From positions 62,001-126,000 of the forward strand of contig NZ_NPKO01000009.1 in NCBI RefSeq assembly GCF_008329605.1: 64,000 bases of DNA, written 5' to 3'. Each line of letters starts with the position of its first letter. The stretch's first letter is position 1. Positions 50,196-57,624 of the stretch are shown in pieces. The stretch comes from Mycolicibacterium sp. P9-64. Its GTDB lineage: Bacteria > Actinomycetota > Actinomycetes > Mycobacteriales > Mycobacteriaceae. Made by a program: the position numbers and the translations under genes. The notes under the pieces were generated by a model, which ran no database searches, had not been told where the DNA came from, and saw only the letters and a list, made by a program, of their open reading frames with translations.

Positions 50196-51512
50196 TCATT
50201 GACTTCTGGTCAACACGAAGGCCTGGACGATCTCGTCGACCACGAGTTGCGCCGTCTCCGCGCACGCGGTCGTCCCTCCGTTGGCATACTCCTTGACCGC
50301 GTCGCCGACGTTCCACAGCCCCTCGAAGGGGGTATCGCGAGGCAAGTCGAAGCCGGCGACCGCGCGCTGGGGTGGCCAGCCGTCGCGCGTGATCGCGACG
50401 TTGAGGATCTTCGCGCGCTCGTCGAATCGGTCGATCGCTTCTCGAAGGTCTTCCAAGAGCAAATCGGTCTCGGCCTTCTCGTCGAACTGGCCGACCGACG
50501 GCTTCGGAACGGCCGTGCCTACGTAGAGGTTCCAGCCGGCAGGCGCCATTTCGGGGCACACGTCGGTGAAGTTCGCGACATACGCGAGGCGGCGCGACTT
50601 GGCGAAACTCAACATGCCCGGCACGTCGACGAGGCGTTCCTGGCTGGCGAAGTTCACCGAGATCATCGCGGTGGGACGATCGCCCCTGCACACCAGTTCG
50701 CGGTAGTCCTCGGGCACGTCGTCGGCTCCGATCAAACCCACGGTCGCAGACGGCCCGACGTCACTGACCACTATCGACGACGCGATGTCGATCGTTTCGC
50801 CGTCGCGTGCGATCTGAATGCCGGTCACCTTGGTGCCGTCGACGACGATCTTCGTGACCTCCGTTGACAGCCAGATCTCACCGCCGTGGGACGTCACGAC
50901 GTCTGCTAGACCTCGCCACAGCCCGATCGTCCCCTGAGGGTGGAAGCCGAACCGCTTGAAGGCGCTCTTGCGGGTGAAGTAGGTGAGGAACACCCTGGCG
51001 GGCAGGTCTTCGGACCCGACCGCGAACACCGAGGCGCACATGTTCCGGAAGATCCCGTGTACGCCTTCGTTCTTGGTGTACTTGGAGACCCACTCGGCAG
51101 TGGTGATCTCGTCTTCGGGCAGGCCGGAATCCGACCGCGCCGCGCCGATGCCCTTGACCAGCTTGGCGCCCTGACGAGTCAGCTTGCCGAGCAAGAAGCC
51201 CCAGCCTCCCCCGGTGACGTCAACGTCCTTGCCGCCGATTCGGTACAGGATCGGCGGACTGGGCTCGCGGATGTCGAACGGCGCTCCGACTTCTTCGCAG
51301 GTCTGCTGGGTGATGCCACCGACCTCGATCACGATGGCGCCGTTGTTGACCTTGAAGCCGTCGATGTCGTCGGTGGAGGCTCGACCACCGACCTTGTCGA
51401 GACGCTCGACGACGAGAGTCCGATACCCGCGGTGGGCGAGCCGGGCGGCGGTGAACAAACCACCGGCTCCTGCTCCAATCACGACGGCGTCGAACTGATC
51501 TTGCTCGGTCAT
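50196..51512 (-). CDS. FAD-dependent oxidoreductase, phytoene-desaturase-like
   Basis: A 438-residue flavoprotein of the amine-oxidase/phytoene-dehydrogenase superfamily. The FAD motif VVIGAGAGGLFTAARLAHRG is at residues 10-29, then the second motif RLDKVGGRAST. The C-terminal FAD contact is GLWNVGDAVKEYANGGTTAC near residue 410. The middle shows FTRKSAFKRFGFHPQGTIGL and no membrane helix. The family desaturates or isomerises hydrophobic substrates such as carotenoids and steroids. The ATG at 51512 gives full length. It lies between an acyl-CoA dehydrogenase and a SnoaL gene. The substrate is unknown. Confidence 0.85.
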   Translation of the reverse strand: MTEQDQFDAVVIGAGAGGLFTAARLAHRGYRTLVVERLDKVGGRASTDDIDGFKVNNGAIVIEVGGITQQTCEEVGAPFDIREPSPPILYRIGGKDVDVTGGGWGFLLGKLTRQGAKLVKGIGAARSDSGLPEDEITTAEWVSKYTKNEGVHGIFRNMCASVFAVGSEDLPARVFLTYFTRKSAFKRFGFHPQGTIGLWRGLADVVTSHGGEIWLSTEVTKIVVDGTKVTGIQIARDGETIDIASSIVVSDVGPSATVGLIGADDVPEDYRELVCRGDRPTAMISVNFASQERLVDVPGMLSFAKSRRLAYVANFTDVCPEMAPAGWNLYVGTAVPKPSVGQFDEKAETDLLLEDLREAIDRFDERAKILNVAITRDGWPPQRAVAGFDLPRDTPFEGLWNVGDAVKEYANGGTTACAETAQLVVDEIVQAFVLTRSQ

Positions 51513-51539
51513 GGTGTTCCCCTTCAGTTTGTGAATTCT

Positions 51540-52700
51540 TCAGTACGAACGCGGGAGACCAAGTGAGGTCTGGGCGACGAAGTTCAGCACCATTTCCCTA
51601 CTGACGGGCGCGGTGCGCATGAGTCGGGTGATGAACCACAGCTCGGAGAGGCCGTACTCGTGCGAAAGGCCGTTGCCGCCATGCGTCTGGATGGCCTGGT
51701 CGAGTGCCTGAAGAGCTGCTTCGGACGCTGCGAACTTGGCGATGTTGGCGGCCTCCGCGGCTGATTCGCCCGCATCGAACAGTTCGGCGCTGCGCATGGT
51801 GGCCATCCGGCCGAGTTGCACCGCGATGTGGGCCTCCGCCAACGGGTGGGCGATTCCCTGGTGGGCGCCGATCGGGGTGGACCACACCTGGCGTTGCTTG
51901 GCGTAGTCGGCGGCCTTGTCGATCGCGAACCTTCCGACGCCACTGCAGATGGCGCCCACCAGGATTCGCTCGGGATTGAGGCCCGAGAACACCTGCTTGA
52001 GACCCTGGCCCGCACTACCGATGAGCGCCTCCTCGCCGACCTCCACCTCGTCTAGGAACACCGTGAACTGCTTGTCGGGCGAGACGATGGAGGTCGGGAT
52101 CTCCTGAATGCTCAGACCCGGACTAGTGGTGGGAACCACGAACAGCGACAGTGCGCTCTTCTCGGGCGTGGAGTGTTCGACGTCCTTGGTCACCAACAGA
52201 ACCGCGTCGGCCTGATCGATGGCCGAGATGTAGTACTTCGAGCCGGAGATCTTCCACCCGGTGTCGGTGCGCCGCGCAGTGGTGGCGACCCGGTGGCTGT
52301 TGGATCCGGCATCTGGCTCGGTCAATCCGAAGGCCATCTTGCGCGATCCATCGGCGAGGCTGGGCAGCCATTCGGACTTCATGGCCTCCGAGCCGTGGTG
52401 AGCCACGATGCTGCCGCAAATCGCTGGTGAGATCACCCAGATGAGCATGGGCATGCCGTTGGCCGCCAGCTCCTCGACGACGACGACGGCCTCGGCCATG
52501 CCGCCGCCGCCACCGCCGTACTCCTCCGGCAGGTGCACACCCAGCAGGCCCGAGGCGCCCAGGTCCTTCCAGAGCTCGTCGATTCCTTGTCCGCTGCGGC
52601 CGCGCTCGAGGAAGTACTCCTGCCCGTAACGGGACACGATCCCCGCCACGCTCTCGCGAATTGCCTTGTGCTCCTCGGTGTCTGCGACCAAATTCGACAC
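51540..52700 (-). CDS. Acyl-CoA dehydrogenase, divergent C-terminus
   Basis: A 386-residue acyl-CoA dehydrogenase. The fold is seen in HLPEEYGGGGGGMAEAVVVV, FGLTEPDAGSNSHRVATTAR and KYYISAIDQADAVLL, and QTHGGNGLSHEYGLSELW near the end. The usual YEGT-x-EI motif is replaced by RTAPVSREMVLNF, so the base glutamate of medium-chain enzymes is absent there. ACAD10/11-like and LvaC-type enzymes also differ at this place. It lies in the same operon as a phosphotransferase, 3 bases from the SnoaL-crotonase fusion. A role in a phosphorylated 4-hydroxyacyl-CoA route is possible but not shown. Confidence 0.9.
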   Translation of the reverse strand: MSNLVADTEEHKAIRESVAGIVSRYGQEYFLERGRSGQGIDELWKDLGASGLLGVHLPEEYGGGGGGMAEAVVVVEELAANGMPMLIWVISPAICGSIVAHHGSEAMKSEWLPSLADGSRKMAFGLTEPDAGSNSHRVATTARRTDTGWKISGSKYYISAIDQADAVLLVTKDVEHSTPEKSALSLFVVPTTSPGLSIQEIPTSIVSPDKQFTVFLDEVEVGEEALIGSAGQGLKQVFSGLNPERILVGAICSGVGRFAIDKAADYAKQRQVWSTPIGAHQGIAHPLAEAHIAVQLGRMATMRSAELFDAGESAAEAANIAKFAASEAALQALDQAIQTHGGNGLSHEYGLSELWFITRLMRTAPVSREMVLNFVAQTSLGLPRSY

Positions 52701-52703
52701 GTT

Positions 52704-53912
52704 CTACCTTCCTTCGAACTGTGGGACTTGCTTTGCCGTGAAGCTCGCAACGGCGTTGTTGGCGTCGTCGGTGTCACCGGTGGCCTTGATGCCTTCGGAT
52801 TCAGCAAGCAATTGCTGGGACAGGTCGTTCTTCCAGCTGTCCCGCAGCAGCGCCCGCATCCGGCCAAAGGCTCGGGTTGGGCCCTGAGCCAGCGATCCAG
52901 CCAGCGCCGCCGCGCGTTCGCGCAGTTCCGCCGGGGGCACGATCTCGCTGATCATGCCCCACTCCAGGGCTTGCTCGGCCGTGATCGGACGGTTCTCCAG
53001 ATAGGCGCGCGCGGCCCGCGCTGGTCCGATCAGTCGCGGCAGATGCCAGGTTCCACCACCGTCCCCGGAAAGCCCGATGGCGGCGAAGGCCGTGACGAAC
53101 TTCGTCCCTTCGGCCGCCAGCACGATGTCGGCGGCATACGCATATCCGATACCGCCCCCGGCGACGGAACCGTGGGCTGCCGTGACGATGGGCGCGTCGA
53201 TCCGGCTGAAGATCCGGAAGGCCTCGTGGAACGGGTTCGTCATGCGCACCAACAGTTTTCCGTATTCCGCGGACGGTGTCTCACGGAAGTACGCGATGTC
53301 ACCACCGACCGTCAACGATGGACCGTTGCCACAGATCAGGACGGCCCGGACCGTCGGGTCGGCAGCTATTCTGCGGGCGACGACGAGGGTTTCCTCCGCC
53401 ATCTGCAGGTCGATGGCGTTGCGGGCGTCGGGCCGGTTGAGGCACATCGTGGCGACGCCGTCGGTGACCGAGTAGTCGATGCGATGCAACGGCGCGCCGT
53501 CGCCGAGCGCCTCGATCCAAGCGGCGGTGTCGGTGAGTTGACGCAACGAGGTGATGCGCCCGGCCGAGTCGAACGCAACCACGTGGGTGAATTCGGCGTT
53601 CAGCGGCCGGCCCGACCGACGGGCGGCGCCCCGGTAGTGGCCTGCGACGAGAAGACTGCCATCGTCGAGGACCCGAAACTCGTCGGGCTGCGCCTCGACC
53701 TTGAAGTGCTTGCCGATCGTCCACCAGAGATTGCGCTGCATGGCCTCGCGGCCGCGATGTTCCCCGCCCATGCCCAACGGCAGTCCTTCTGCGGCATGCC
53801 CGACGAAGTCGTCGCTCAGCAGCGCGTTGATCGTGTCGCGGTCACCGGACGCCAACGCCCGATAGAGAGCCTTGGCCGTCGAGGTGGCGTCACCCCGTGT
53901 CTCGATGGTCAT
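52704..53912 (-). CDS. SnoaL domain fused to enoyl-CoA hydratase/isomerase (crotonase)
   Basis: A 402-residue fusion. Residues about 10-135 form a SnoaL/NTF2-like domain (RALASGDRDTINALLSDDFV, VAGHYRGAARRSG, SLRQLTDTAAW). Residues about 143-402 form a crotonase with YSVTDGVATMCLNRPDARNA, the oxyanion stretch LTVGGDIAYF and HGSVAGGGIGYAYA. The first catalytic glutamate of hydratases (GGGCE) is replaced by glycine-type residues, while SGDGGGTWHLP keeps an aspartate. This suggests an isomerase-like rather than a standard hydratase reaction. It lies 1 base from the MaoC gene, with which it may share substrate. Confidence 0.88.
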   Translation of the reverse strand: MTIETRGDATSTAKALYRALASGDRDTINALLSDDFVGHAAEGLPLGMGGEHRGREAMQRNLWWTIGKHFKVEAQPDEFRVLDDGSLLVAGHYRGAARRSGRPLNAEFTHVVAFDSAGRITSLRQLTDTAAWIEALGDGAPLHRIDYSVTDGVATMCLNRPDARNAIDLQMAEETLVVARRIAADPTVRAVLICGNGPSLTVGGDIAYFRETPSAEYGKLLVRMTNPFHEAFRIFSRIDAPIVTAAHGSVAGGGIGYAYAADIVLAAEGTKFVTAFAAIGLSGDGGGTWHLPRLIGPARAARAYLENRPITAEQALEWGMISEIVPPAELRERAAALAGSLAQGPTRAFGRMRALLRDSWKNDLSQQLLAESEGIKATGDTDDANNAVASFTAKQVPQFEGR

Positions 53913-53913
53913 G

Positions 53914-54393
53914 TCAGGCCAGGTACCTGACGATGGACTCGACGACCGCGGCGGGCTTGTCCGATCCCTCGACCTCGATGGTCGTGCGCAGCGTAGCCTG
54001 CACTCCCCCGCCGAGTTCGGCGACGGCGGTGATCGTCGACGCGGCGCGCAGTCGAGAGCCCACCGGCACCGGGGTGATGAAGCGAACCTTGTTGAACCCG
54101 TAGTTGATCGCCATCGCGACGTTGTCGACGCGGTACAGGTCGTGCATGAAGTGCGGGAGCAGTGACAGCGTCAGGAGGCCATGTGCGATGGTGCCGCCAT
54201 ACGGGCCGGCAGCAGCCCGCTCGGGATCGGTGTGGATCCACTGATGATCGTCGGTCGCCTGCGCGAATTGATCGACCCTGTGCTGGTCGACGACCAGCCA
54301 ATCGGTCGGGCCCAGCGCGGTGCCCTCGGCGGCGGCGAACTCGGCAAGATCACCGAACACCGTCGTCTGATCGTTGTCGTTAGTGGTCGTCAT
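53914..54393 (-). CDS. MaoC-family (R)-specific hydratase
   Basis: A 159-residue hot-dog-fold MaoC-like dehydratase. The hydratase motif reads ATDDHQWIHTDPERAAAGPY, then GGTIAHGLLTLSLLPHF, with the aspartate and histidine of the catalytic pair. The family adds water to 2-enoyl-CoAs to give (3R)-hydroxyacyl-CoAs. That product would suit the MFE-2-like SDR at 43217. The ATG at 54393 follows the previous gene by 10 bases. It is a member of the seven-gene unit from 56436. Confidence 0.9.
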   Translation of the reverse strand: MTTTNDNDQTTVFGDLAEFAAAEGTALGPTDWLVVDQHRVDQFAQATDDHQWIHTDPERAAAGPYGGTIAHGLLTLSLLPHFMHDLYRVDNVAMAINYGFNKVRFITPVPVGSRLRAASTITAVAELGGGVQATLRTTIEVEGSDKPAAVVESIVRYLA

Positions 54394-54403
54394 CGTGAGC
54401 TCC

Positions 54404-55378
54404 TCATACCCTCAGGCCGGCCAATTGGCCATCGCGGACTTGATCCAGGTACTCCGACATCCCGTGCAGGATGGTGCCGTCCTCGGCCGTCCAGACTGTC
54501 GCTGCCTCCGCGATGCGCGTGCCGTCACCGGGTGCGTCGTCGTGGCGTCGATGTCGGAGCGGTACGACGGCGCCGGATTCGCCACGGAACACCCAGCGGC
54601 CTTCGGCTGCCGTCAGTGCGACGGTGACCGATTGCGGCTCGGAACGCGTGTCGCGCACGGTCGAAACCTCGACCTCGTGACAGACGTGCAGATGCGTTCC
54701 ATCCCAAACGAATCCACCCGCGCGGTCGGTCCCCGCGGGATCACCGAAATAGGCGCCCATGAATCCCAGCCCCTTGGTGGAGCCGTGCACCCATCGGTAG
54801 AAGTGCGGCGCCTGCCAGGATCGCGGACCCCACGAGTGATCGCGGAGACCGAAGCCTTCGAGGTCCGTCGACGTGTCACCGAGCGTCAGCGTGCCCCTGA
54901 CGGTGGTCAGCTGCTCGTAGTGATTCGGGGCGAAGGACTCGCCGTCGCCGTCGAACGTCTCGGCGTACGGCAGCGCTGCCGCCAGAAGATCGAGTGTCAC
55001 GGTGCAATTCGTCACCGCGGTGTTCGCCAACGCCGTCTTGGGATCCGACAGCGCGGCAGGATCGGGCAGCAGGTTGACGGTGCCGTCGAACCTCACGCAC
55101 ACGTGCGCGAACGGTTCGACGACCTCAACCGAGAGCCCCGCGCCCCGAAACGAGTCGTCCGGCTCGACACGCGGACGCTCGAAGCCGAACGCGACCGAGC
55201 CATCGGGTAGGTAGAGGCAGACCGTCCGTTCTCCCCGGCCTTCGTTGGGCCGCTTGGCGAGCCGCAGGAAGCCACCCACTGTGGCGTGGGGATCGTGGAA
55301 CTGGAAGTACATGGACTCGTTCCAGTTCGATTCCGGTCCGACTGGGTGGGTGCGATCGTCTGTCGGTTCGAGGATCAC
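54404..55378 (-). CDS. DUF7064/CrtC-like beta-barrel protein, function unknown
   Basis: A 324-residue protein rich in Trp, Tyr and His, with a pattern suggesting a two-domain lipocalin-like barrel of the CrtC/tocopherol-cyclase-like kind. Segments such as ESMYFQFHDPHATVGGFLRL, GLRDHSWGPRSWQAPHFYRW and GLGFMGAYFGDPAG recur in that group. No signal peptide is seen. The GTG at 55378 overlaps the phosphotransferase stop by 4 bases; the longer frame upstream is a shadow. In other actinobacteria similar genes lie near phosphotransferases and acyl-CoA dehydrogenases, as far as I recall. Exact function is unknown. Confidence 0.6.
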   Translation of the reverse strand: MILEPTDDRTHPVGPESNWNESMYFQFHDPHATVGGFLRLAKRPNEGRGERTVCLYLPDGSVAFGFERPRVEPDDSFRGAGLSVEVVEPFAHVCVRFDGTVNLLPDPAALSDPKTALANTAVTNCTVTLDLLAAALPYAETFDGDGESFAPNHYEQLTTVRGTLTLGDTSTDLEGFGLRDHSWGPRSWQAPHFYRWVHGSTKGLGFMGAYFGDPAGTDRAGGFVWDGTHLHVCHEVEVSTVRDTRSEPQSVTVALTAAEGRWVFRGESGAVVPLRHRRHDDAPGDGTRIAEAATVWTAEDGTILHGMSEYLDQVRDGQLAGLRV

Positions 55379-56436
55379 GTCGCCACCTTCAGGTCTGTTG
55401 CGGCGGAGGTTAGGAGCGTCGCGATGGAGTCGTCGAGGAGGTCGAGATCCAGTTGTCCGTGCGCACCGAGCGAGCCCGAGCGCCGACGAGTTGCCACGCC
55501 CTGAAGGAGCGTTGCCGCCCGCCACTGCGTGAACCCTCGGTAATAGGTGATCCTGTCGACGTTGAAACCCGTTGCCCGCCGGTACTCTTCGATGATTTCA
55601 GACCGGTCGCCGAAGCCGCCTACCCGCGTCGGGCTTGGCATCGAGATCGACTCGTCTTCTGGCTGACGCCAGTCATCGAGCAGCCAGGCCAGATCGGCGA
55701 GTGGATCGCCGAGCGTGCACAGTTCCCAGTCCAGTACCGCGCTGATTCGGGACTGCTGGATCAGCAGGTTCGACAGCCGGAAGTCGCCGTGCACGATGAC
55801 CGTCGGAGCAGCCAGAGGCAGCGTAGCGCTGAGGCGCGTTTGCACCAGATGCCAGCCTTGGTCGTGTCGGCTGCCCTTGCCAGTGCGGTCCCACGACATC
55901 GACAGTCGACGAATCTGTCGTTCCACGTACGACATGGCGCTCGGCCGGCCGAGATCGGCGAGGCCGAACGCCACTGGGTCGAGCGTGTGCAATCGGGCGA
56001 GGGTGCGAATCACCTGCAGGCCGAGCTCGTGCCGCTGCGGCGCGCTCAGCGCCGCGGCATCGTTCTCGCTTTCCAGGGGCGAGCCCGGTACCCGTTCCAT
56101 CACGAAGAATGCTGCGCCGCCGGGGCTGACGCCCGTTCCGATGACCCGAGGAACGGGGATGCCGCTGCCTGCGAGGCTCGACACGATGCGGGCTTCTCGG
56201 GCGACGTCGTGCGCGGACTGTGTGTGATTGCCGGGAGGAGGTTCGCGCAGCACCCATTCCCGACCGTCCTCGGCCGAGACGATCGTGGTGATGTTCGACT
56301 GGCCGAAACCCACTCGGCTGATCGCAATGTCGTCCGTGACGTCCACTCCACGATCTCGAAGCCATGCGGCCACTGCCGCGGGCTCGTCGCACATCAAGCC
56401 AGGGCCCGCTTCGTCGCGGCGCCTCACAGCAGGCAT
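55375..56436 (-). CDS. Phosphotransferase, aminoglycoside-kinase fold (LvaA/ACAD10-11-like)
   Basis: A 353-residue kinase-like protein. The glycine-rich region is SRVGFGQSNITTIV, the hinge VMERVPGSPL, the catalytic loop VIVHGDFRLSNLLIQ and the metal aspartate VLDWELCTLGDPLADLAWLL. These match the APH family that includes the N-terminal domain of human ACAD10/11 and LvaA, which phosphorylate 4-hydroxyacyl-CoAs. The ATG at 56436 has GGGGAGG 5 bases upstream; a GTG at 56442 is within that site. It is the first gene of the unit with MaoC, crotonase, ACAD and FAD genes. Operator copy e lies 47 bases upstream. Confidence 0.88.
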   Translation of the reverse strand: MPAVRRRDEAGPGLMCDEPAAVAAWLRDRGVDVTDDIAISRVGFGQSNITTIVSAEDGREWVLREPPPGNHTQSAHDVAREARIVSSLAGSGIPVPRVIGTGVSPGGAAFFVMERVPGSPLESENDAAALSAPQRHELGLQVIRTLARLHTLDPVAFGLADLGRPSAMSYVERQIRRLSMSWDRTGKGSRHDQGWHLVQTRLSATLPLAAPTVIVHGDFRLSNLLIQQSRISAVLDWELCTLGDPLADLAWLLDDWRQPEDESISMPSPTRVGGFGDRSEIIEEYRRATGFNVDRITYYRGFTQWRAATLLQGVATRRRSGSLGAHGQLDLDLLDDSIATLLTSAATDLKVAT

Positions 56437-56482
56437 GAACACCTCCCCGTCGTCCTCGGCATCACCGGATGCAGGAACACAA

Positions 56483-56498
56483 TTTAATCTAGATTAGA
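56483..56498. promoter_or_regulatory. Island operator copy e
   Basis: TTTAAT-CTAG-ATTAGA is the most symmetric copy, differing from a perfect palindrome only at the second base of each half. It lies 47 bases upstream of the phosphotransferase start. Confidence 0.7.
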
Positions 56499-56547
56499 CC
56501 ATATGTCAGCAGCCTCAAAGGCGAACGGTGGCCCATACCGCCGTTTT

Positions 56548-56563
56548 TCTACTAGATGTTAGA
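56548..56563. promoter_or_regulatory. Island operator copy f
   Basis: TCTACT-AGAT-GTTAGA ends 8 bases before the ATG of the luciferase-like gene, the same placing as copy d at the thiolase. Confidence 0.65.
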
Positions 56564-56571
56564 TTCCCTTG

Positions 56572-57624
56572 ATGAAACTCGGCATGCCCATTTCGTACGC
56601 CACCGACTTCCGCGAGACCATCAAGAACCTTCGTGACTTCGAAGCCGTCGGACTCGACCGCGTCATGATCCCGGAGGCCTACGGATTCGACGCGGTGACC
56701 CAGATGGGCTACGCCGCCGCGATGACCGACCGTCTGGAGCTGGCGTTCGGCATCCTTCCGATGTACTCACGGACCCCCACCAATCTGGCGATGACCGCGG
56801 CCGGCCTCGACTACATCAGCGGCGGACGTTGTGTACTCGGCATCGGCGCGTCCGGCCCACAGGTCATCGAGGGTTTCCACGGAGTGAAGTACGACGCTCC
56901 ACTTCGGCGCGCGCGTGAGCACGTCGACATCTGCCGGAAGATCTGGCGCCGTGAGAAGAGCGAGTATTCGGGAAGGCACTACCAACTGCCACTCCAGGAG
57001 GAGGCGGGAGGTGGCGGCCTCGGGAAGCCACTACGGCTGATGAACCAACCCCTGCGCGAGCGGATTCCGATGCTGTTGGCGGCGATCGGGCCGAAGAACG
57101 TTTCCTTGGCCGCCGAGATCTTCGATGAGTGGCAGCCGTTCCTGTTCCATCCGGAATTGGCTCAACGGGCCTTCGGCGAGGCGCTCGACGAAGGTCGCGC
57201 CAGGCGGGACCCGGCCATGGGTGAGCTCGGCATCGCAGTCCAGACCTTCCTCTTGATCACCGACGATTCCGAGGCCGAAGCAGCCGCGATCAACGGCGTG
57301 CGCAACCACGTCGCACTGTATGTCGGCGGTATGGGTGCCAAGGGCAGGAACTTCTACAACACCCTTTTCTCCCGATACGGCTACGCCGACGAAGCCGGGG
57401 CGATCCAGGACCTCTATCTGCACGGCAAGAAGGCCGAGGCGGCGGCCATCGTGCCCGACGAATTCGTGCGCTCGATCGCTCTCATCGGTCCGGTGGGGCA
57501 CGTCCAGCATCGGGTCGCGGCCTACCGTGCGGCCGGGGTCAGTTACCTCATCGCCGAGCCACTCGCACCGTCGCATACCGAGCGGGTCGAGCATGTCGCA
57601 GCGCTCAAGGAGTACATCGGCTAG
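56572..57624 (+). CDS. Luciferase-like (LLM class) F420/FMN-dependent oxidoreductase
   Basis: A 350-residue luciferase-like oxidoreductase, a TIM-barrel enzyme that uses F420 or FMN. The family pattern includes VGLDRVMIPEAYGFDAVTQM, ELAFGILPMYSRTPTNLAM and GRCVLGIGASGPQVIEGFHG, and ERIPMLLAAIGPKNVSLAAE near residue 165. In mycobacteria most such enzymes use F420; the sequence alone does not decide. The ATG at 56572 is chosen over a TTG one codon earlier. Operator copy f ends 8 bases before it. Its 3' end overlaps the convergent ligase gene by 20 bases. Confidence 0.9.
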   Translation: MKLGMPISYATDFRETIKNLRDFEAVGLDRVMIPEAYGFDAVTQMGYAAAMTDRLELAFGILPMYSRTPTNLAMTAAGLDYISGGRCVLGIGASGPQVIEGFHGVKYDAPLRRAREHVDICRKIWRREKSEYSGRHYQLPLQEEAGGGGLGKPLRLMNQPLRERIPMLLAAIGPKNVSLAAEIFDEWQPFLFHPELAQRAFGEALDEGRARRDPAMGELGIAVQTFLLITDDSEAEAAAINGVRNHVALYVGGMGAKGRNFYNTLFSRYGYADEAGAIQDLYLHGKKAEAAAIVPDEFVRSIALIGPVGHVQHRVAAYRAAGVSYLIAEPLAPSHTERVEHVAALKEYIG

